A stretch of DNA of 64,000 nucleotides, from positions 1-64,000 of IMG/VR virus record IMGVR_UViG_3300018962_000001. One strand, written 5' to 3'. The position numbers and the translations under genes were made by a program. The stretch comes from a virus. Below, in pieces: positions 48,460-57,172 of this stretch (the first letter of the stretch is position 1; each line of letters begins with the position of its first letter). A model generated the notes under the pieces. That model did no database searches. It worked only from the letters and a program-made list of their open reading frames with translations, and was not told the origin of the DNA.

Positions 48460-50355
48460 ATGAAGTGTTTGGTTCTTCGTTCCCTGATGCTGGTCAGCGT
48501 GCTGGCCCTACTGATCAGCATCTCGTCCACCCACCCCCCAATCGCCCGCGCGGCATCCGCGAATTTACTCTGGAAGCCGTATTTACAACAACTGACCGAT
48601 ACCGGCGTGGTCGTCCGGTGGACGACCAAAACAGGAACGACCTCGGTGGTCCGCTATCGAACCGGGAGCGACGCGCTCGCCTCGGCATCGGGCACGCCAC
48701 GGACGATTGCCGCCTTGGGCGCGCAGATGCATCGCGTTGCGTTAACCGGCCTGCGTCCGAACACGACCTATACGTATGAGATCGTCACCGATGGAGAAAC
48801 GTTGTGGCCGGACGGCGTGATGTCCTTCCGCACCGCTCCCGCGCGCGGGAGCGGCACGCCGGTCACATTTGCCGCGTTTGGGGACATGGGCAAAGGCACG
48901 ACGAGTCAACGCCTCCTGCGGGATCAGATGGCTGCCGACTCGTTGTCGTTCGTGCTGTCCACGGGCGACAACGCCTATGATGCCGGAACGTATGCGGAGT
49001 TTGACACAAAGGTCTTCCAGATCTACGGCGACGTGTTCTCCAGGGCAGCGTTCTTTCCGACTCTGGGCAATCATGACTATGCAACCAGCAGTGGTGCCCC
49101 GTATCTCGATCTCGTCAGCCTGCCGTACCAGGCGCTGCGCGCGAGTGATCACGAACGGTATTACTCGTTTGACTATGGCAATGTGCATGTCGTCGCTCTC
49201 GATACGAATGCTCCCTTGAATGTGACCGATAGCGCCGCGACCGATGATATGTTTGACTGGCTGCGGGCGGATCTCGGGGCGACGCAGCAGCCCTGGATTA
49301 TTGCGGTCACGCATCATGCGCCGTACTCGACGGGATCGCATGGGTCGGACGCGCGCGTGCGATCCAAGTTGGTCCCGATCTTTGAGCAGTACGGCGTCGA
49401 TCTGGTGTTAAGCGGCCATGATCATATTTATCAACGGAGCAAGCCGCTGCGCGGCGGCGTGGTGACTCCGATTGCGCAGGGCGGCATTCCCTATATTGTC
49501 ACGGGCGCGGGTGACGCCGCATTGTATGCCTGCGGGACCGCCGAGTGGGTTGTCGTTTCGTATTGCGCGAAGCCGTATGGAATCTATAACCGTATCCGCG
49601 TGGCAGGCGATCAGCTGGTGATTGAGGCGATTGATAATACCGGCGTGCTACGGGATTCCTATACGATGGGAGAGGCAACGCCGCCGCCGGGCATTCCCGT
49701 GCCCGGTACGATCCAGGCCGAGGACTATCGTGTTGGTGGGCCACAGGTAGGCTACGCGGATAGTACCGCAGGGAATAGTGGCGGTGTGTATCGCACGGAT
49801 GACGTGGACATCCAGGCAACCAACGATCCGGCGGGTGGTGGCTACAATATCGGGTGGATGACCGCCGGGGAATGGCTGGCGTATGACATCGAGGTGACCA
49901 CGCCGGGAATGTATCAGCCGTCGCTTCGCATCGCGACACCGCATAGTGCCCGGCAGGTGAGTCTGGTCGTTGATGAAGTCAGCTCGCCCCCCGTGATCCT
50001 CCCCACGACGGGTGACTGGCAAACCTGGACCACCGTTCGCGCCGATCCGATCAGCCTTACGGCTGGGCGGCATACGCTCCGCATGGTGGTCGATACCCCC
50101 AGCCAGAACATAAACTGGATTCGCCTTGATCTGGTCCCGCCAACCCCGACTCCCGCGCCAACCCAGACCGCAACGGCGACGACCGTTGCCACGGAGACCG
50201 TGGAGCCAACGGCCACGGCGACGGTGACCGCTTCCCCGACGAGGACGCCCACTCCTACGGTCGCGCCAACTTCGACCCCTGTGGTCTTGCGGTTCCCACT
50301 GGTGACCGATCCCTACCCGCGTCCTGAGGAGCCACCCCCGTATCCCGCCCCGTAG
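48460..50355 (+). CDS. secreted purple-acid-phosphatase-like enzyme with CBM6-like domain
   Basis: 631 aa from ATG 48460 (GTGGAGGCTTTG upstream; a TTG at 48439 is rejected). Signal peptide about 1-31. Domains: fibronectin-like N-terminal domain of purple acid phosphatases (35-125), metallophosphatase (130-390) with FGDMGKG, STGDNAYD, LGNHDY, THHAPY and SGHDHIYQR, a CBM6-like beta sandwich (415-545, starting IQAEDYRVGG), then a Thr/Pro-rich linker. It would release phosphate outside the cell. Odd cargo for a phage, and likely of host origin. Confidence 0.9.
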   Translation: MKCLVLRSLMLVSVLALLISISSTHPPIARAASANLLWKPYLQQLTDTGVVVRWTTKTGTTSVVRYRTGSDALASASGTPRTIAALGAQMHRVALTGLRPNTTYTYEIVTDGETLWPDGVMSFRTAPARGSGTPVTFAAFGDMGKGTTSQRLLRDQMAADSLSFVLSTGDNAYDAGTYAEFDTKVFQIYGDVFSRAAFFPTLGNHDYATSSGAPYLDLVSLPYQALRASDHERYYSFDYGNVHVVALDTNAPLNVTDSAATDDMFDWLRADLGATQQPWIIAVTHHAPYSTGSHGSDARVRSKLVPIFEQYGVDLVLSGHDHIYQRSKPLRGGVVTPIAQGGIPYIVTGAGDAALYACGTAEWVVVSYCAKPYGIYNRIRVAGDQLVIEAIDNTGVLRDSYTMGEATPPPGIPVPGTIQAEDYRVGGPQVGYADSTAGNSGGVYRTDDVDIQATNDPAGGGYNIGWMTAGEWLAYDIEVTTPGMYQPSLRIATPHSARQVSLVVDEVSSPPVILPTTGDWQTWTTVRADPISLTAGRHTLRMVVDTPSQNINWIRLDLVPPTPTPAPTQTATATTVATETVEPTATATVTASPTRTPTPTVAPTSTPVVLRFPLVTDPYPRPEEPPPYPAP

Positions 50356-50394
50356 TTATGTCAAACGGTCGGACGTTCCACAGGTTGACCATAA

Positions 50395-50427
50395 ACCAAC
50401 CCGCGCTCACTGTGAGCGCGGGTTGGT
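50395..50427 (+). terminator. strong hairpin terminator
   Basis: 16-bp perfect arms (50395-50410, 50412-50427) with a one-base centre, 40 bp after the phosphatase stop and immediately before the next promoter. Ends CCT rather than a U-tract. Confidence 0.65.
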
Positions 50428-50429
50428 CC

Positions 50430-50458
50430 TAGACAAGCGCATCAATATGCGCTATACT
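50430..50458 (+). promoter_or_regulatory. promoter with perfect inverted half-sites
   Basis: TAGACA (50430-50435), spacer where GCGCAT and ATGCGC form a perfect inverted repeat, TATACT (50453-50458). The clearest operator-like member of the family. Heads 50487-53214. Confidence 0.87.
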
Positions 50459-50486
50459 GGACAGGAATACGAGGAGGTACAGGCAC

Positions 50487-51518
50487 ATGAGTATCGTTCC
50501 CGCCCCGAATAGTGGCGTATCGATCGAGACGTTCAACTCCGATATGCTGATGCCTGCATTTAGTGTGCAGGAAGCCGCCCGGCGGCATAAAGCGATCATC
50601 GACTATGTTTCGAAGCTCCTGGTTCCCGGTCAGGATTATGGCATCGTCCCTGGGACCAGTCGCAAAGATCCGCAGACCGGCGAAGAGTTGGCGAAGAACA
50701 CGTTATACCTACCGGGCGCACAAAAGCTCTGCTCCTTTTTTGCCCTTACGCCGATCTTCGAGGTCGAGGACAAAGAGAAAGACTGGACGGGCGAACGCCA
50801 CCGGGATAAGAACGGCAATCCCGAACCGTTCTTTGCCTTCGACATTAAGTGTAAGTTGTATCGGGGATCATATCTGGTCGCCGAAGGCAACGGCCACTGC
50901 AATAGCTGGGAGAAGAAGTATCGGTATCGAGAAGCGAAGCGACTCTGCCCGGAGTGCCAACAGCCAACCCTGAACAAATCCAAGAAACGACCCGATGGCA
51001 GTGGCGGCAAAGGCTATTACTGCTGGCAAAAGATCGGGGGCTGTGGGCAACAGTTTGATTCTCCTGACCTGATTGCCGAGATCGAGCGGCAGGAGGTCGG
51101 CCAGATCCCGAATCCCGATATTGCCGATGTCGTGAACACGGTGCGGAAGATTGCCGACAAACGCGCGTTTGTCGCTGCGATCTTGACAGCCACCGGAGCC
51201 TCGCAGTTCTTTACCCAGGATCTCGAAGATCTGTATATGGATCGGTTATCTCAGGTGCTTCCCGCTCCCCCACGTATCGCCTCCGTCGAGGAAGCCGAGG
51301 ATCGGTTCTGGCAGAAGTTCGCGGGGATCGTTGGCGGTGCGGAATGGGAAGCCGTCCAACTGTATCTCAACGATCGACAGCGCATGAAGCCAACTACCAT
51401 CGACGGGTGGATCGAGGCCGGGAAGTTCCTCAATGACGCGGTGCTTGCGAAGGCCGCCTTGCAGCAGCATCTGGGGCCGCTGGCCGAGGATATGGCGGGC
51501 CAGGAGGTAGCTCCGTGA
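50487..51518 (+). CDS. zinc-ribbon phage protein, possible recombination or DNA-annealing factor
   Basis: 343 aa. Residues 28-140 hold KLLVPGQDYGIVPGT and LYLPGAQKLCSFF; residues 150-190 hold a zinc ribbon (CPECQQP, CWQKIGGCG); residues 210-240 hold VRKIADKRAFVAAILTATGAS followed by FTQDLEDL. That last block recurs in many phage and plasmid proteins linked to recombination, but I cannot name a family with certainty. ATG follows GAGGAGGTACAGGCAC. First gene of its cassette. Confidence 0.8.
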   Translation: MSIVPAPNSGVSIETFNSDMLMPAFSVQEAARRHKAIIDYVSKLLVPGQDYGIVPGTSRKDPQTGEELAKNTLYLPGAQKLCSFFALTPIFEVEDKEKDWTGERHRDKNGNPEPFFAFDIKCKLYRGSYLVAEGNGHCNSWEKKYRYREAKRLCPECQQPTLNKSKKRPDGSGGKGYYCWQKIGGCGQQFDSPDLIAEIERQEVGQIPNPDIADVVNTVRKIADKRAFVAAILTATGASQFFTQDLEDLYMDRLSQVLPAPPRIASVEEAEDRFWQKFAGIVGGAEWEAVQLYLNDRQRMKPTTIDGWIEAGKFLNDAVLAKAALQQHLGPLAEDMAGQEVAP

Positions 51519-52066
51519 ACCTTGATCCCGATCGCCTTGCGGATCTGATCCATGCGCTCGACCAATGGGGGAGGCCCACGCCACCTCCCCCAGCTCCGGG
51601 TGATCCAGTCCCGGTGGACCCTGAGAAGCTGCGGCACGCGCTGCGCTATTTCGACCGCATGGACTCGGTGCTTTCGGATGTCGCGCGTGCCGCCGCGCAT
51701 GAACTCAGCCCCCAGGATGATATGCCGGAACTGCTGGCGGCGGCGGCGGCGGCGCGGGCGCTCGTGGGTGAAATGATCTATCCCATGAACTGGCCGCAGG
51801 AGGTTCGTCGCCTGTCCGAGCAGCAGGCCGCGTTGGAGCGAACACTCCCACTTGTGCTCGTCGCCGCGATTCGGGGCCGCCCCATGCCCGATCTACCACT
51901 GACGATTCTGGATGTTCGCGCCGATCACCGGACTCAGACGCTGCATCTCCGGCTGACCGATGGCCCAAACCATTACGAGGCCATTCTTGAGACGCGCCAT
52001 ACCCTCGGCTTCGCGATCCCCCAAAAAGGAGAGTCTGATGGATCAGTCCCCCCGGCCAACGAATAG
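51515..52066 (+). CDS. hypothetical protein
   Basis: 183 aa from GTG 51515, following CAGGAGGTAGCTCC. Helical N-terminal part with a six-Ala run (CGG tract 51736-51755), and a beta C-terminal part (LTILDVRADHRTQTLHLRL). GTGA overlap with the previous stop. Confidence 0.75.
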   Translation: MNLDPDRLADLIHALDQWGRPTPPPPAPGDPVPVDPEKLRHALRYFDRMDSVLSDVARAAAHELSPQDDMPELLAAAAAARALVGEMIYPMNWPQEVRRLSEQQAALERTLPLVLVAAIRGRPMPDLPLTILDVRADHRTQTLHLRLTDGPNHYEAILETRHTLGFAIPQKGESDGSVPPANE

Positions 52067-52802
52067 CGCCGAAGATCACTATGGGGTCTTCGTCCTGGCG
52101 CGGCTTGATGGGCAGGCACTTCCCACGGACGGACGCTATTTTGTCCTGAACTATGCCCATGACCCCCTCGCGCGGCGCGCGTTGTGGTCGTATATGCAGG
52201 CGGCAAAGGCGGCAGGATCGACGGCGCTGGCGGACGATCTGCGGATCGAGTTGACCCGGACGGAGTACCGCGCAACCGGCGAGAGTCCGAGTGGCCTGGC
52301 CGTCGCCAATCGTCCGCCCGCGTTGGAAGAACATCTGCGCGCCACGGAAATCGCCCTGTACTATTTTCTGAAGGATAGTACGGGCATGCCCGCGCCATAC
52401 CGCGCGCAGCTTGATGAAATCTATAGCGCGATCGCCATCGCCGCCCAGGTACCGGAACGCCCCTTGCCCCCCCCACGTCAGGCCGAGTGGGAGGCGCAGG
52501 TGGATGCGATGATCGCCCTCCATCAGATCCTCGGTGGTTCACTGGATAGCCCGATCGACGAGACCGATGTGATTCAGCGCGCGATCGACCGGATTAAGGC
52601 TGATAGGGCATACAGTGCTGCCCTGGAACAGAAATGTCGGTCCCGCCTTGATCGCGGAGATGCGTACCGGGTGGCGGAAACGGAACTCCACGCGACTCTG
52701 GTTGCCCGTGGCGCGATTGGCCCGGATGCCGATCCCACCCGTGTCTTGTTGGTCGCCGATCGGCTCCTGGCCGACACCGCCGAGGTGCGCGATGACTCGT
52801 GA
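52038..52802 (+). CDS. hypothetical helical protein
   Basis: 254 aa from ATG 52038, following AAAAAGGAGAGTCTG. Almost all helical after residue 40, Ala/Arg/Asp-rich. No catalytic motif seen. Confidence 0.77.
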   Translation: MDQSPRPTNSAEDHYGVFVLARLDGQALPTDGRYFVLNYAHDPLARRALWSYMQAAKAAGSTALADDLRIELTRTEYRATGESPSGLAVANRPPALEEHLRATEIALYYFLKDSTGMPAPYRAQLDEIYSAIAIAAQVPERPLPPPRQAEWEAQVDAMIALHQILGGSLDSPIDETDVIQRAIDRIKADRAYSAALEQKCRSRLDRGDAYRVAETELHATLVARGAIGPDADPTRVLLVADRLLADTAEVRDDS

Positions 52803-53214
52803 GCGCGATCTGGATGCGGCGATCAGTCTGGTGCAGGCCCATCTCACTGATCAGCGTCCGATGACTCTCGATTCGCTGGCAGAAATGCAGCACTTCCTTG
52901 CCAATATCGCCGCCGCCGGGGAAACGACCCTGGTTGGATGTCATAGCTGTGGGCGGGGCGTACGGCCCCGTGATGCGGTGTTGGGTCGTTGTGCGGCCTG
53001 TGCGGCAGCGTGTTTAACCGGCCAGATCGATGACGCGCTCCGGCTGGCCCAGGAGTTTCTCGCGGGCTATTTTGCCATTATTCCCTTCGAGGATTTGGGC
53101 GACGCCCAGGGGATGGGCCTCGATCACCTGCGGACCACGCTACGGACCACGCGGAGACTCATCCGGGAGGAATATCCGAGCGCGCCAGCGCCTTCCCTAG
53201 AGTCGTCCCCTTAA
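52792..53214 (+). CDS. hypothetical protein with zinc site
   Basis: 140 aa. Helical, with CHSCGRGV near 49-56 and CAACAAAC near 66-73, a zinc-ribbon pair. ATG 52792 overlaps the previous gene by 11 bp. Confidence 0.75.
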   Translation: MTRERDLDAAISLVQAHLTDQRPMTLDSLAEMQHFLANIAAAGETTLVGCHSCGRGVRPRDAVLGRCAACAAACLTGQIDDALRLAQEFLAGYFAIIPFEDLGDAQGMGLDHLRTTLRTTRRLIREEYPSAPAPSLESSP

Positions 53215-53220
53215 TACCTC

Positions 53221-53249
53221 TTGACATATGCGTATATCTGCGCTACACT
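53221..53249 (+). promoter_or_regulatory. promoter, phage family
   Basis: TTGACA (53221-53226), spacer TATGCGT...CTGCGC, TACACT (53244-53249). Heads 53283-57477. Confidence 0.9.
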
Positions 53250-53275
53250 CCTGATACGATCCCCTATCAGGAGTG
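53247..53275 (+). promoter_or_regulatory. palindrome spanning -10 end, transcript start and ribosome-binding site
   Basis: 11-bp perfect arms CACTCCTGATA and TATCAGGAGTG with an 8-nt loop. In DNA it could be an operator over the start site. In RNA it would partly hide the AGGAG of the 53283 gene. Confidence 0.55.
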
Positions 53276-53282
53276 TTTGTCT

Positions 53283-53546
53283 ATGAGACGAGTCTGGTTG
53301 GAGGGCGAAGGCTGGGTGGAAGAATATGACCTTGCCGACCTCGTGCCGCTTCCGGCGATATGCCCACGGTGTCGGCGTGCGTTCGTTGGCCGGGAGGCAA
53401 TTCTCGCGCCGAGCCTCGCTAATGTCTGTTGCTTTTGGTGTGGGCCAAGTCGAGCCATCCGGCTCCAGCCCCATCCCGACTATCCGGGCGTGGTGGATGC
53501 CCGCACACGGGCGCATGCCGCCGGATGGCAGGAGTCCTTGCTATGA
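53283..53546 (+). CDS. zinc-ribbon protein
   Basis: 87 aa. CPRCRRAFVG near 27 and CCFWCG near 49 form a zinc ribbon. ATG 53283 follows CAGGAGTGTTTGTCT inside the palindrome described above. Confidence 0.78.
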   Translation: MRRVWLEGEGWVEEYDLADLVPLPAICPRCRRAFVGREAILAPSLANVCCFWCGPSRAIRLQPHPDYPGVVDARTRAHAAGWQESLL

Positions 53547-53848
53547 CCTGTGTTGATTGTGGGGTCCCACTTGATGTGTATTACGGCGACACAACTGCGC
53601 CGCGCTGCCTGGAGGACTGGATTATCTCCTATTACGAGGTCACTCCGGCGGAACGCGCCACGATCGATCAGCAGATCACGCTCTACCGGGAGTTAGGAAA
53701 ATCCGAGGAGTTCCTAGCGTCCCTGCGCCGCCGCCGGTTGTGTCAGATTGCGGCCAGTCGGTCCCGTGCGGTCTTTGCGGAGCCAGTGGCCGCGAATCCG
53801 CGAGACGCGGCCACCATGCCACCGGAGGAACCACGCGATGCCGCTTGA
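53543..53848 (+). CDS. hypothetical protein with CxxC
   Basis: 101 aa. MTCVDCGVPL gives an N-terminal CxxC; later helical basic region (ASLRRRRLCQIAASRSR). ATGA overlap with the upstream gene. Confidence 0.75.
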   Translation: MTCVDCGVPLDVYYGDTTAPRCLEDWIISYYEVTPAERATIDQQITLYRELGKSEEFLASLRRRRLCQIAASRSRAVFAEPVAANPRDAATMPPEEPRDAA

Positions 53849-54380
53849 AATCATTGTGGTGATTGACCGGGTGCGTCGTCCGACTGGGGCGACGGAGCTG
53901 CGTTTGCGCGGCGCGTTCTCGGCTGCGTGGCTGGCACAGATCGCGGAGACGCTTGACTTTGATCATTGGTTGGACGAGGGTGAAGTCCTGATCGGGCGAG
54001 TCCAGCAGATCGTGTATGTCGATGTTCGCGACTCGACTCGCCTGCTGCTTGACGACTCACTCGGTCCTCAGGGCCAGCCGCATCCCCTGCTCCTCCCTTC
54101 GGAGGATCGGCTCACGCTGGCCTTGCTGGTTGCCGAGTATGGCTGTGATCGGTGTCATACCAGCCAGGACGACCCTTCGTGGCGCTGGAATGGTACGCGC
54201 TGGGAGCACAAGTGTCGACTCGATCATCCGCAATGTGGCTATGACGTGATGCTGCCCCTGCCGCTGGAGATGACCGATCGTGGGGCCATTCAGTATCTTC
54301 GTCCCTATGCCATTCAGAATCGTTATGGTCAAACAGTCGAACGTTCGACCACGGAGCCGGACGACGATGCCGATCGCTGA
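53838..54380 (+). CDS. hypothetical protein with zinc-like site
   Basis: 180 aa. Alpha/beta start (LEIIVVIDRVRRP), then CDRCHTS near 102-108 and CRLDHPQCGYD near 125-135, a probable zinc site. Overlaps the previous gene by 11 bp. Confidence 0.75.
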   Translation: MPLEIIVVIDRVRRPTGATELRLRGAFSAAWLAQIAETLDFDHWLDEGEVLIGRVQQIVYVDVRDSTRLLLDDSLGPQGQPHPLLLPSEDRLTLALLVAEYGCDRCHTSQDDPSWRWNGTRWEHKCRLDHPQCGYDVMLPLPLEMTDRGAIQYLRPYAIQNRYGQTVERSTTEPDDDADR

Positions 54381-54657
54381 ACGCTGTGAAAACCACTACG
54401 ATCCCGATCCTTGTGTGACCTGTCGGGGTGTCGGCGGCAAGAGTGAACGGGACTATCAGGGTGTTGCTCCCTGGGGGGAGCAGGTGGCCTATTTTGATCC
54501 CTGCGCCGATTGTTGGGATAAAGGCGTGTGTCCCGGCTGTGGCGAACCGATCGACACCCGTGTTGGCATGGATGACGCTGGCTGCGAGTCGTGCGGCTGG
54601 ATCTATGACCCGGATCGTGAGACCGTGGTGTGGGAGGACCCCGAACCGTGGGATTAA
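54367..54657 (+). CDS. multi-zinc-ribbon protein
   Basis: 96 aa with about ten Cys: CENHYDPDPCVTC, CADCWDKGVCPGCG, CESCG. At least two zinc sites. Ends in an acidic peptide. Overlaps its neighbours by 14 and 10 bp. Confidence 0.78.
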   Translation: MPIAERCENHYDPDPCVTCRGVGGKSERDYQGVAPWGEQVAYFDPCADCWDKGVCPGCGEPIDTRVGMDDAGCESCGWIYDPDRETVVWEDPEPWD

Positions 54658-54812
54658 GACGGCAACACCGACCATCCCGATCCTATCCGATCGGGTATCT
54701 GACGGACTGGAGGCGCGGGATTCGGGCGCTCCGCACGCTCAATCCGCGCACAGGCCGGTGGTATCGAGCGCGGGTGTATGAGCGTGTTCTTTTTGTCGAG
54801 AGGTGGATATGA
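54648..54812 (+). CDS. 54-aa basic protein
   Basis: GTG 54648 to TGA 54812, following GGGAGGACCCCGAACC. Arg/Trp/Tyr-rich (LTDWRRGIRALRTL, TGRWYRARVYERVLF). Overlaps the next gene by 4 bp. Supported by spacing and ribosome-binding site only. Confidence 0.6.
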   Translation: MGLRRQHRPSRSYPIGYLTDWRRGIRALRTLNPRTGRWYRARVYERVLFVERWI

Positions 54813-55165
54813 TCTGTTCGCTGTGCCAGGATCGCGGATGTCTCGCCTGTCCCCAGGCGCGGGTGCGGTATCTGAAACGACTCACCGAACCGGCCTTTGT
54901 CGCGCGAACCCCGGAGGATCTCGATCTGCTGAAGCAGGCGGTTGGCGCGGAGGAACTCCAGCGGATTCACGCGGCGACCGGCGGTGATCCGCAACGGATG
55001 GCAGCGGAAATCACCTATAACCTCGGCGTTGCCCAGTTTATTCAGGGGATGCACGCCCTCCAGAACAAGCCGCCCCGGCGGGCACGGATCTATAAGATCC
55101 CAACGCCGGTGCAAGAATCGCCCGACTGGATGCAGCCCCAATTCCCGAAACGGCGGCGGCGATGA
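54809..55165 (+). CDS. hypothetical protein with N-terminal zinc ribbon
   Basis: 118 aa from ATG 54809. CSLCQDRGCLACP at residues 3-15, a helical body, and a basic tail ending KRRRR from a CGG tract (55151-55162). ATGA overlap downstream. Confidence 0.76.
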   Translation: MICSLCQDRGCLACPQARVRYLKRLTEPAFVARTPEDLDLLKQAVGAEELQRIHAATGGDPQRMAAEITYNLGVAQFIQGMHALQNKPPRRARIYKIPTPVQESPDWMQPQFPKRRRR

Positions 55166-55416
55166 CACCCGAACGACAACGGGGACGACGGCAGGTGATC
55201 TGGACGGAGGTTCAGGACAACGGGATCTGGTGTACCCTCGACTGCGGGCACCACACCCTGGTTCGTCGTCAGAACTTTGTGAAAGCGCTCTCCCGTGGCG
55301 TGTTCCTGCGCCCACAGCGTATCCCTGAACGATTAAACTGTCCGCTGTGTGATAGTCCGGCCATGCGCATCGCCCAAGCTGCCGCAGGCGATGCCCCGAC
55401 CAACGACGTGGGATGA
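55162..55416 (+). CDS. hypothetical protein with zinc site
   Basis: 84 aa. CTLDCGHH near 24-31 and CPLCDS near 60-65 form a zinc ribbon with an Arg-rich linker. Likely nucleic-acid binding. Confidence 0.76.
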   Translation: MTPERQRGRRQVIWTEVQDNGIWCTLDCGHHTLVRRQNFVKALSRGVFLRPQRIPERLNCPLCDSPAMRIAQAAAGDAPTNDVG

Positions 55417-55420
55417 TCCG

Positions 55421-55735
55421 ATGCGCCAATGGATTGTGCCAAACCAAAGCTGGTGGACGCTTGATCGCATAGAACGATTTGCTCACTTGACGGGGATGCA
55501 AACGATTGAGCGTCCGGTTACGGGCGAGGCCTTTGGCTGTGCTACCTTTGAGACGGACGCGATCGTGTTCCTTGCCGCCCTCAAGAGTCCGCAGACCGTG
55601 CTCGCGGCGGTGTCAGAGGGACACCAAAAGCAGACGGATTGGGCAACGCGATTCAAAGATACGAACGGAACAAGCATTGTTGGCACCATGTGGGATCGCA
55701 TGGTGCGCCCGTTCCCCATTGATCAGGAAGGATAG
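55421..55735 (+). CDS. hypothetical protein
   Basis: 104 aa from ATG 55421. Alpha/beta, no Cys cluster. ERFAHLTG and VLAAVSEGHQKQT segments. No family recognised. It starts 4 bp after the upstream stop. Confidence 0.72.
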   Translation: MRQWIVPNQSWWTLDRIERFAHLTGMQTIERPVTGEAFGCATFETDAIVFLAALKSPQTVLAAVSEGHQKQTDWATRFKDTNGTSIVGTMWDRMVRPFPIDQEG

Positions 55736-55740
55736 TCAAC

Positions 55741-56673
55741 ATGGGGAAAACTAAGATTGAATGGTGTACCTATCAGCGCCCAGATGGGTCGTGGGTGCCC
55801 GGTTATACGTGGAATCCCTGGTGGGGCTGTACCAAGGTGTCGCCCGGCTGTACGCATTGCTATGCCGACAGCCTCTCGACTCGGTGGGGCTACGACATCT
55901 GGGGGCCGAAGGCCGACCGCCGATTCTTTAAGCCCGACCATTGGAAGGAACCGCTGATCTGGCAAGCCGAGGCCGCCGCCGCCGGGGAGTATCGCTATGT
56001 CTTTTGTGCCTCGATGGCCGATCTGTTTGAGTTTCATCGCCTGGGTGCCGTGCGCCGTAAGCAAGATGAAGCGCGTCAGCGAACGTGGGATCTGATCGCC
56101 ACCACCCCGAATCTTATCTGGCTGCTCCTCACCAAGCGACCCGAACAGATTCGCTACATGGTCCCCAATACCTGGCTTCAACACTGGCCGATTCATGTAT
56201 ACACCGGCACCTCCCTGGAAACGCAGGAGGAGCAAGTGCGCGTCGATGATCTGCTGCGGGTGCCGGGCACCCACTTCTTGTCCTGTGAGCCGCTGCTCGG
56301 CCCGATCGATCTGCATGATCTGGTCATCCCGCAGGTGGTTGGCGATCATCATCTCTCCTGTCTGGAAGTGGATGTGGCTGTCGAGGATGATGGCGACTAT
56401 CACGGCAGTGTGGTGAACTGGGTGATTGCCGGTGGTGAGTCCGGAGGTGGCGCACGGGCAATGGACCCGGAGTGGGCACGCGATCTGCGCGATCAATGTG
56501 CGATCTCCACGCCTCCCCCTGGAACCGCCTTCTTTATGAAGCAGATGGGGTCGATCTGGGCACGCCAGCACGGACTCAAGGGAAAGGCCGATGATCTGCA
56601 TGAGTTGCCCGAAGACCTGCGTATCCGCCAGTTCCCGCCGCTCCCGGCGCTGCCGCAGGAGGTGGTGCGATGA
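55741..56673 (+). CDS. DUF5131 (phage Gp37/Gp68) family protein
   Basis: 310 aa, usual length. Signature TWNPWWGCTKVSPGCTHCYAD (key Cys 30, 37 and 40), a radical-SAM-like iron-sulfur pattern, then FCASMADLFE, LLTKRPEQI, TGTSLETQEE, LSCEPLLGPIDL and GGESGGGARAMDPEWARDLRDQC. Members are frequent in phages and integrative elements; enzymatic role not established. ATG 55741 follows GAAGGATAGTCAAC. Confidence 0.92.
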   Translation: MGKTKIEWCTYQRPDGSWVPGYTWNPWWGCTKVSPGCTHCYADSLSTRWGYDIWGPKADRRFFKPDHWKEPLIWQAEAAAAGEYRYVFCASMADLFEFHRLGAVRRKQDEARQRTWDLIATTPNLIWLLLTKRPEQIRYMVPNTWLQHWPIHVYTGTSLETQEEQVRVDDLLRVPGTHFLSCEPLLGPIDLHDLVIPQVVGDHHLSCLEVDVAVEDDGDYHGSVVNWVIAGGESGGGARAMDPEWARDLRDQCAISTPPPGTAFFMKQMGSIWARQHGLKGKADDLHELPEDLRIRQFPPLPALPQEVVR

Positions 56674-56891
56674 GTAACGTCGGCCCGGCGGATACCTGTG
56701 ATCGATCGCCTGGAGCGCGGATTCGGGCTTGGTGCCAGGAGCGGTCATTTGCGGACGACAATTACTTTGTTCGGAATCTCCGTCAGTTTCTGCCCGACGA
56801 GCAGATTATCTTGGTGCTGGATCTTCTGGATTTAACCTGCTCCTGCTGTTTTGATTCCGATCGTGCGTGTCAGTGCTGGAATGACGACTAG
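56670..56891 (+). CDS. small Cys-rich protein
   Basis: 73 aa. Helical middle and a C-terminal CSCCFDSDRACQC cluster that may bind metal. ATGA overlap with the DUF5131 gene suggests a functional link to that iron-sulfur-type protein. Confidence 0.75.
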   Translation: MSNVGPADTCDRSPGARIRAWCQERSFADDNYFVRNLRQFLPDEQIILVLDLLDLTCSCCFDSDRACQCWNDD

Positions 56892-56899
56892 GAGGAATG

Positions 56900-57172
56900 A
56901 TGCCTGATCCCCAAGATGAGGTCCAGATTGTTGATTCGTTAATCCTCCTCCATCTCGTCGATGGACGGACGCTCCGGCTCGATCTGCATGACGGCGCGTG
57001 GGCTACCCTGATTACCTATGGCTTGGTGGACGATCGCGGGAAGTCCTCCACCTGGCATGGCCTGACGCTGCGGTTTCCTGAAGGCCGCAGCGAGGTAAGC
57101 ATCCATGCGCCGGTGCGGGAGGTAGTCCTCCCCGTCGATTTCCAGAACCCGTTTCAGGAATCCGGCGAGTGA
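56900..57172 (+). CDS. tandem paralog A
   Basis: 90 aa from ATG 56900, following AGGAGGAATG. Beta start IVDSLILLHLVDGRTLRLDL, conserved GAW, and end FQNPFQ are shared with the next gene. Unknown fold, probably a small beta sandwich. Confidence 0.78.
   Translation: MPDPQDEVQIVDSLILLHLVDGRTLRLDLHDGAWATLITYGLVDDRGKSSTWHGLTLRFPEGRSEVSIHAPVREVVLPVDFQNPFQESGE

Noticed and set aside
55723-56748. 341-aa minus-strand open frame over the DUF5131 gene
   Set aside because: The plus-strand protein matches DUF5131 along its length, so this is a shadow.
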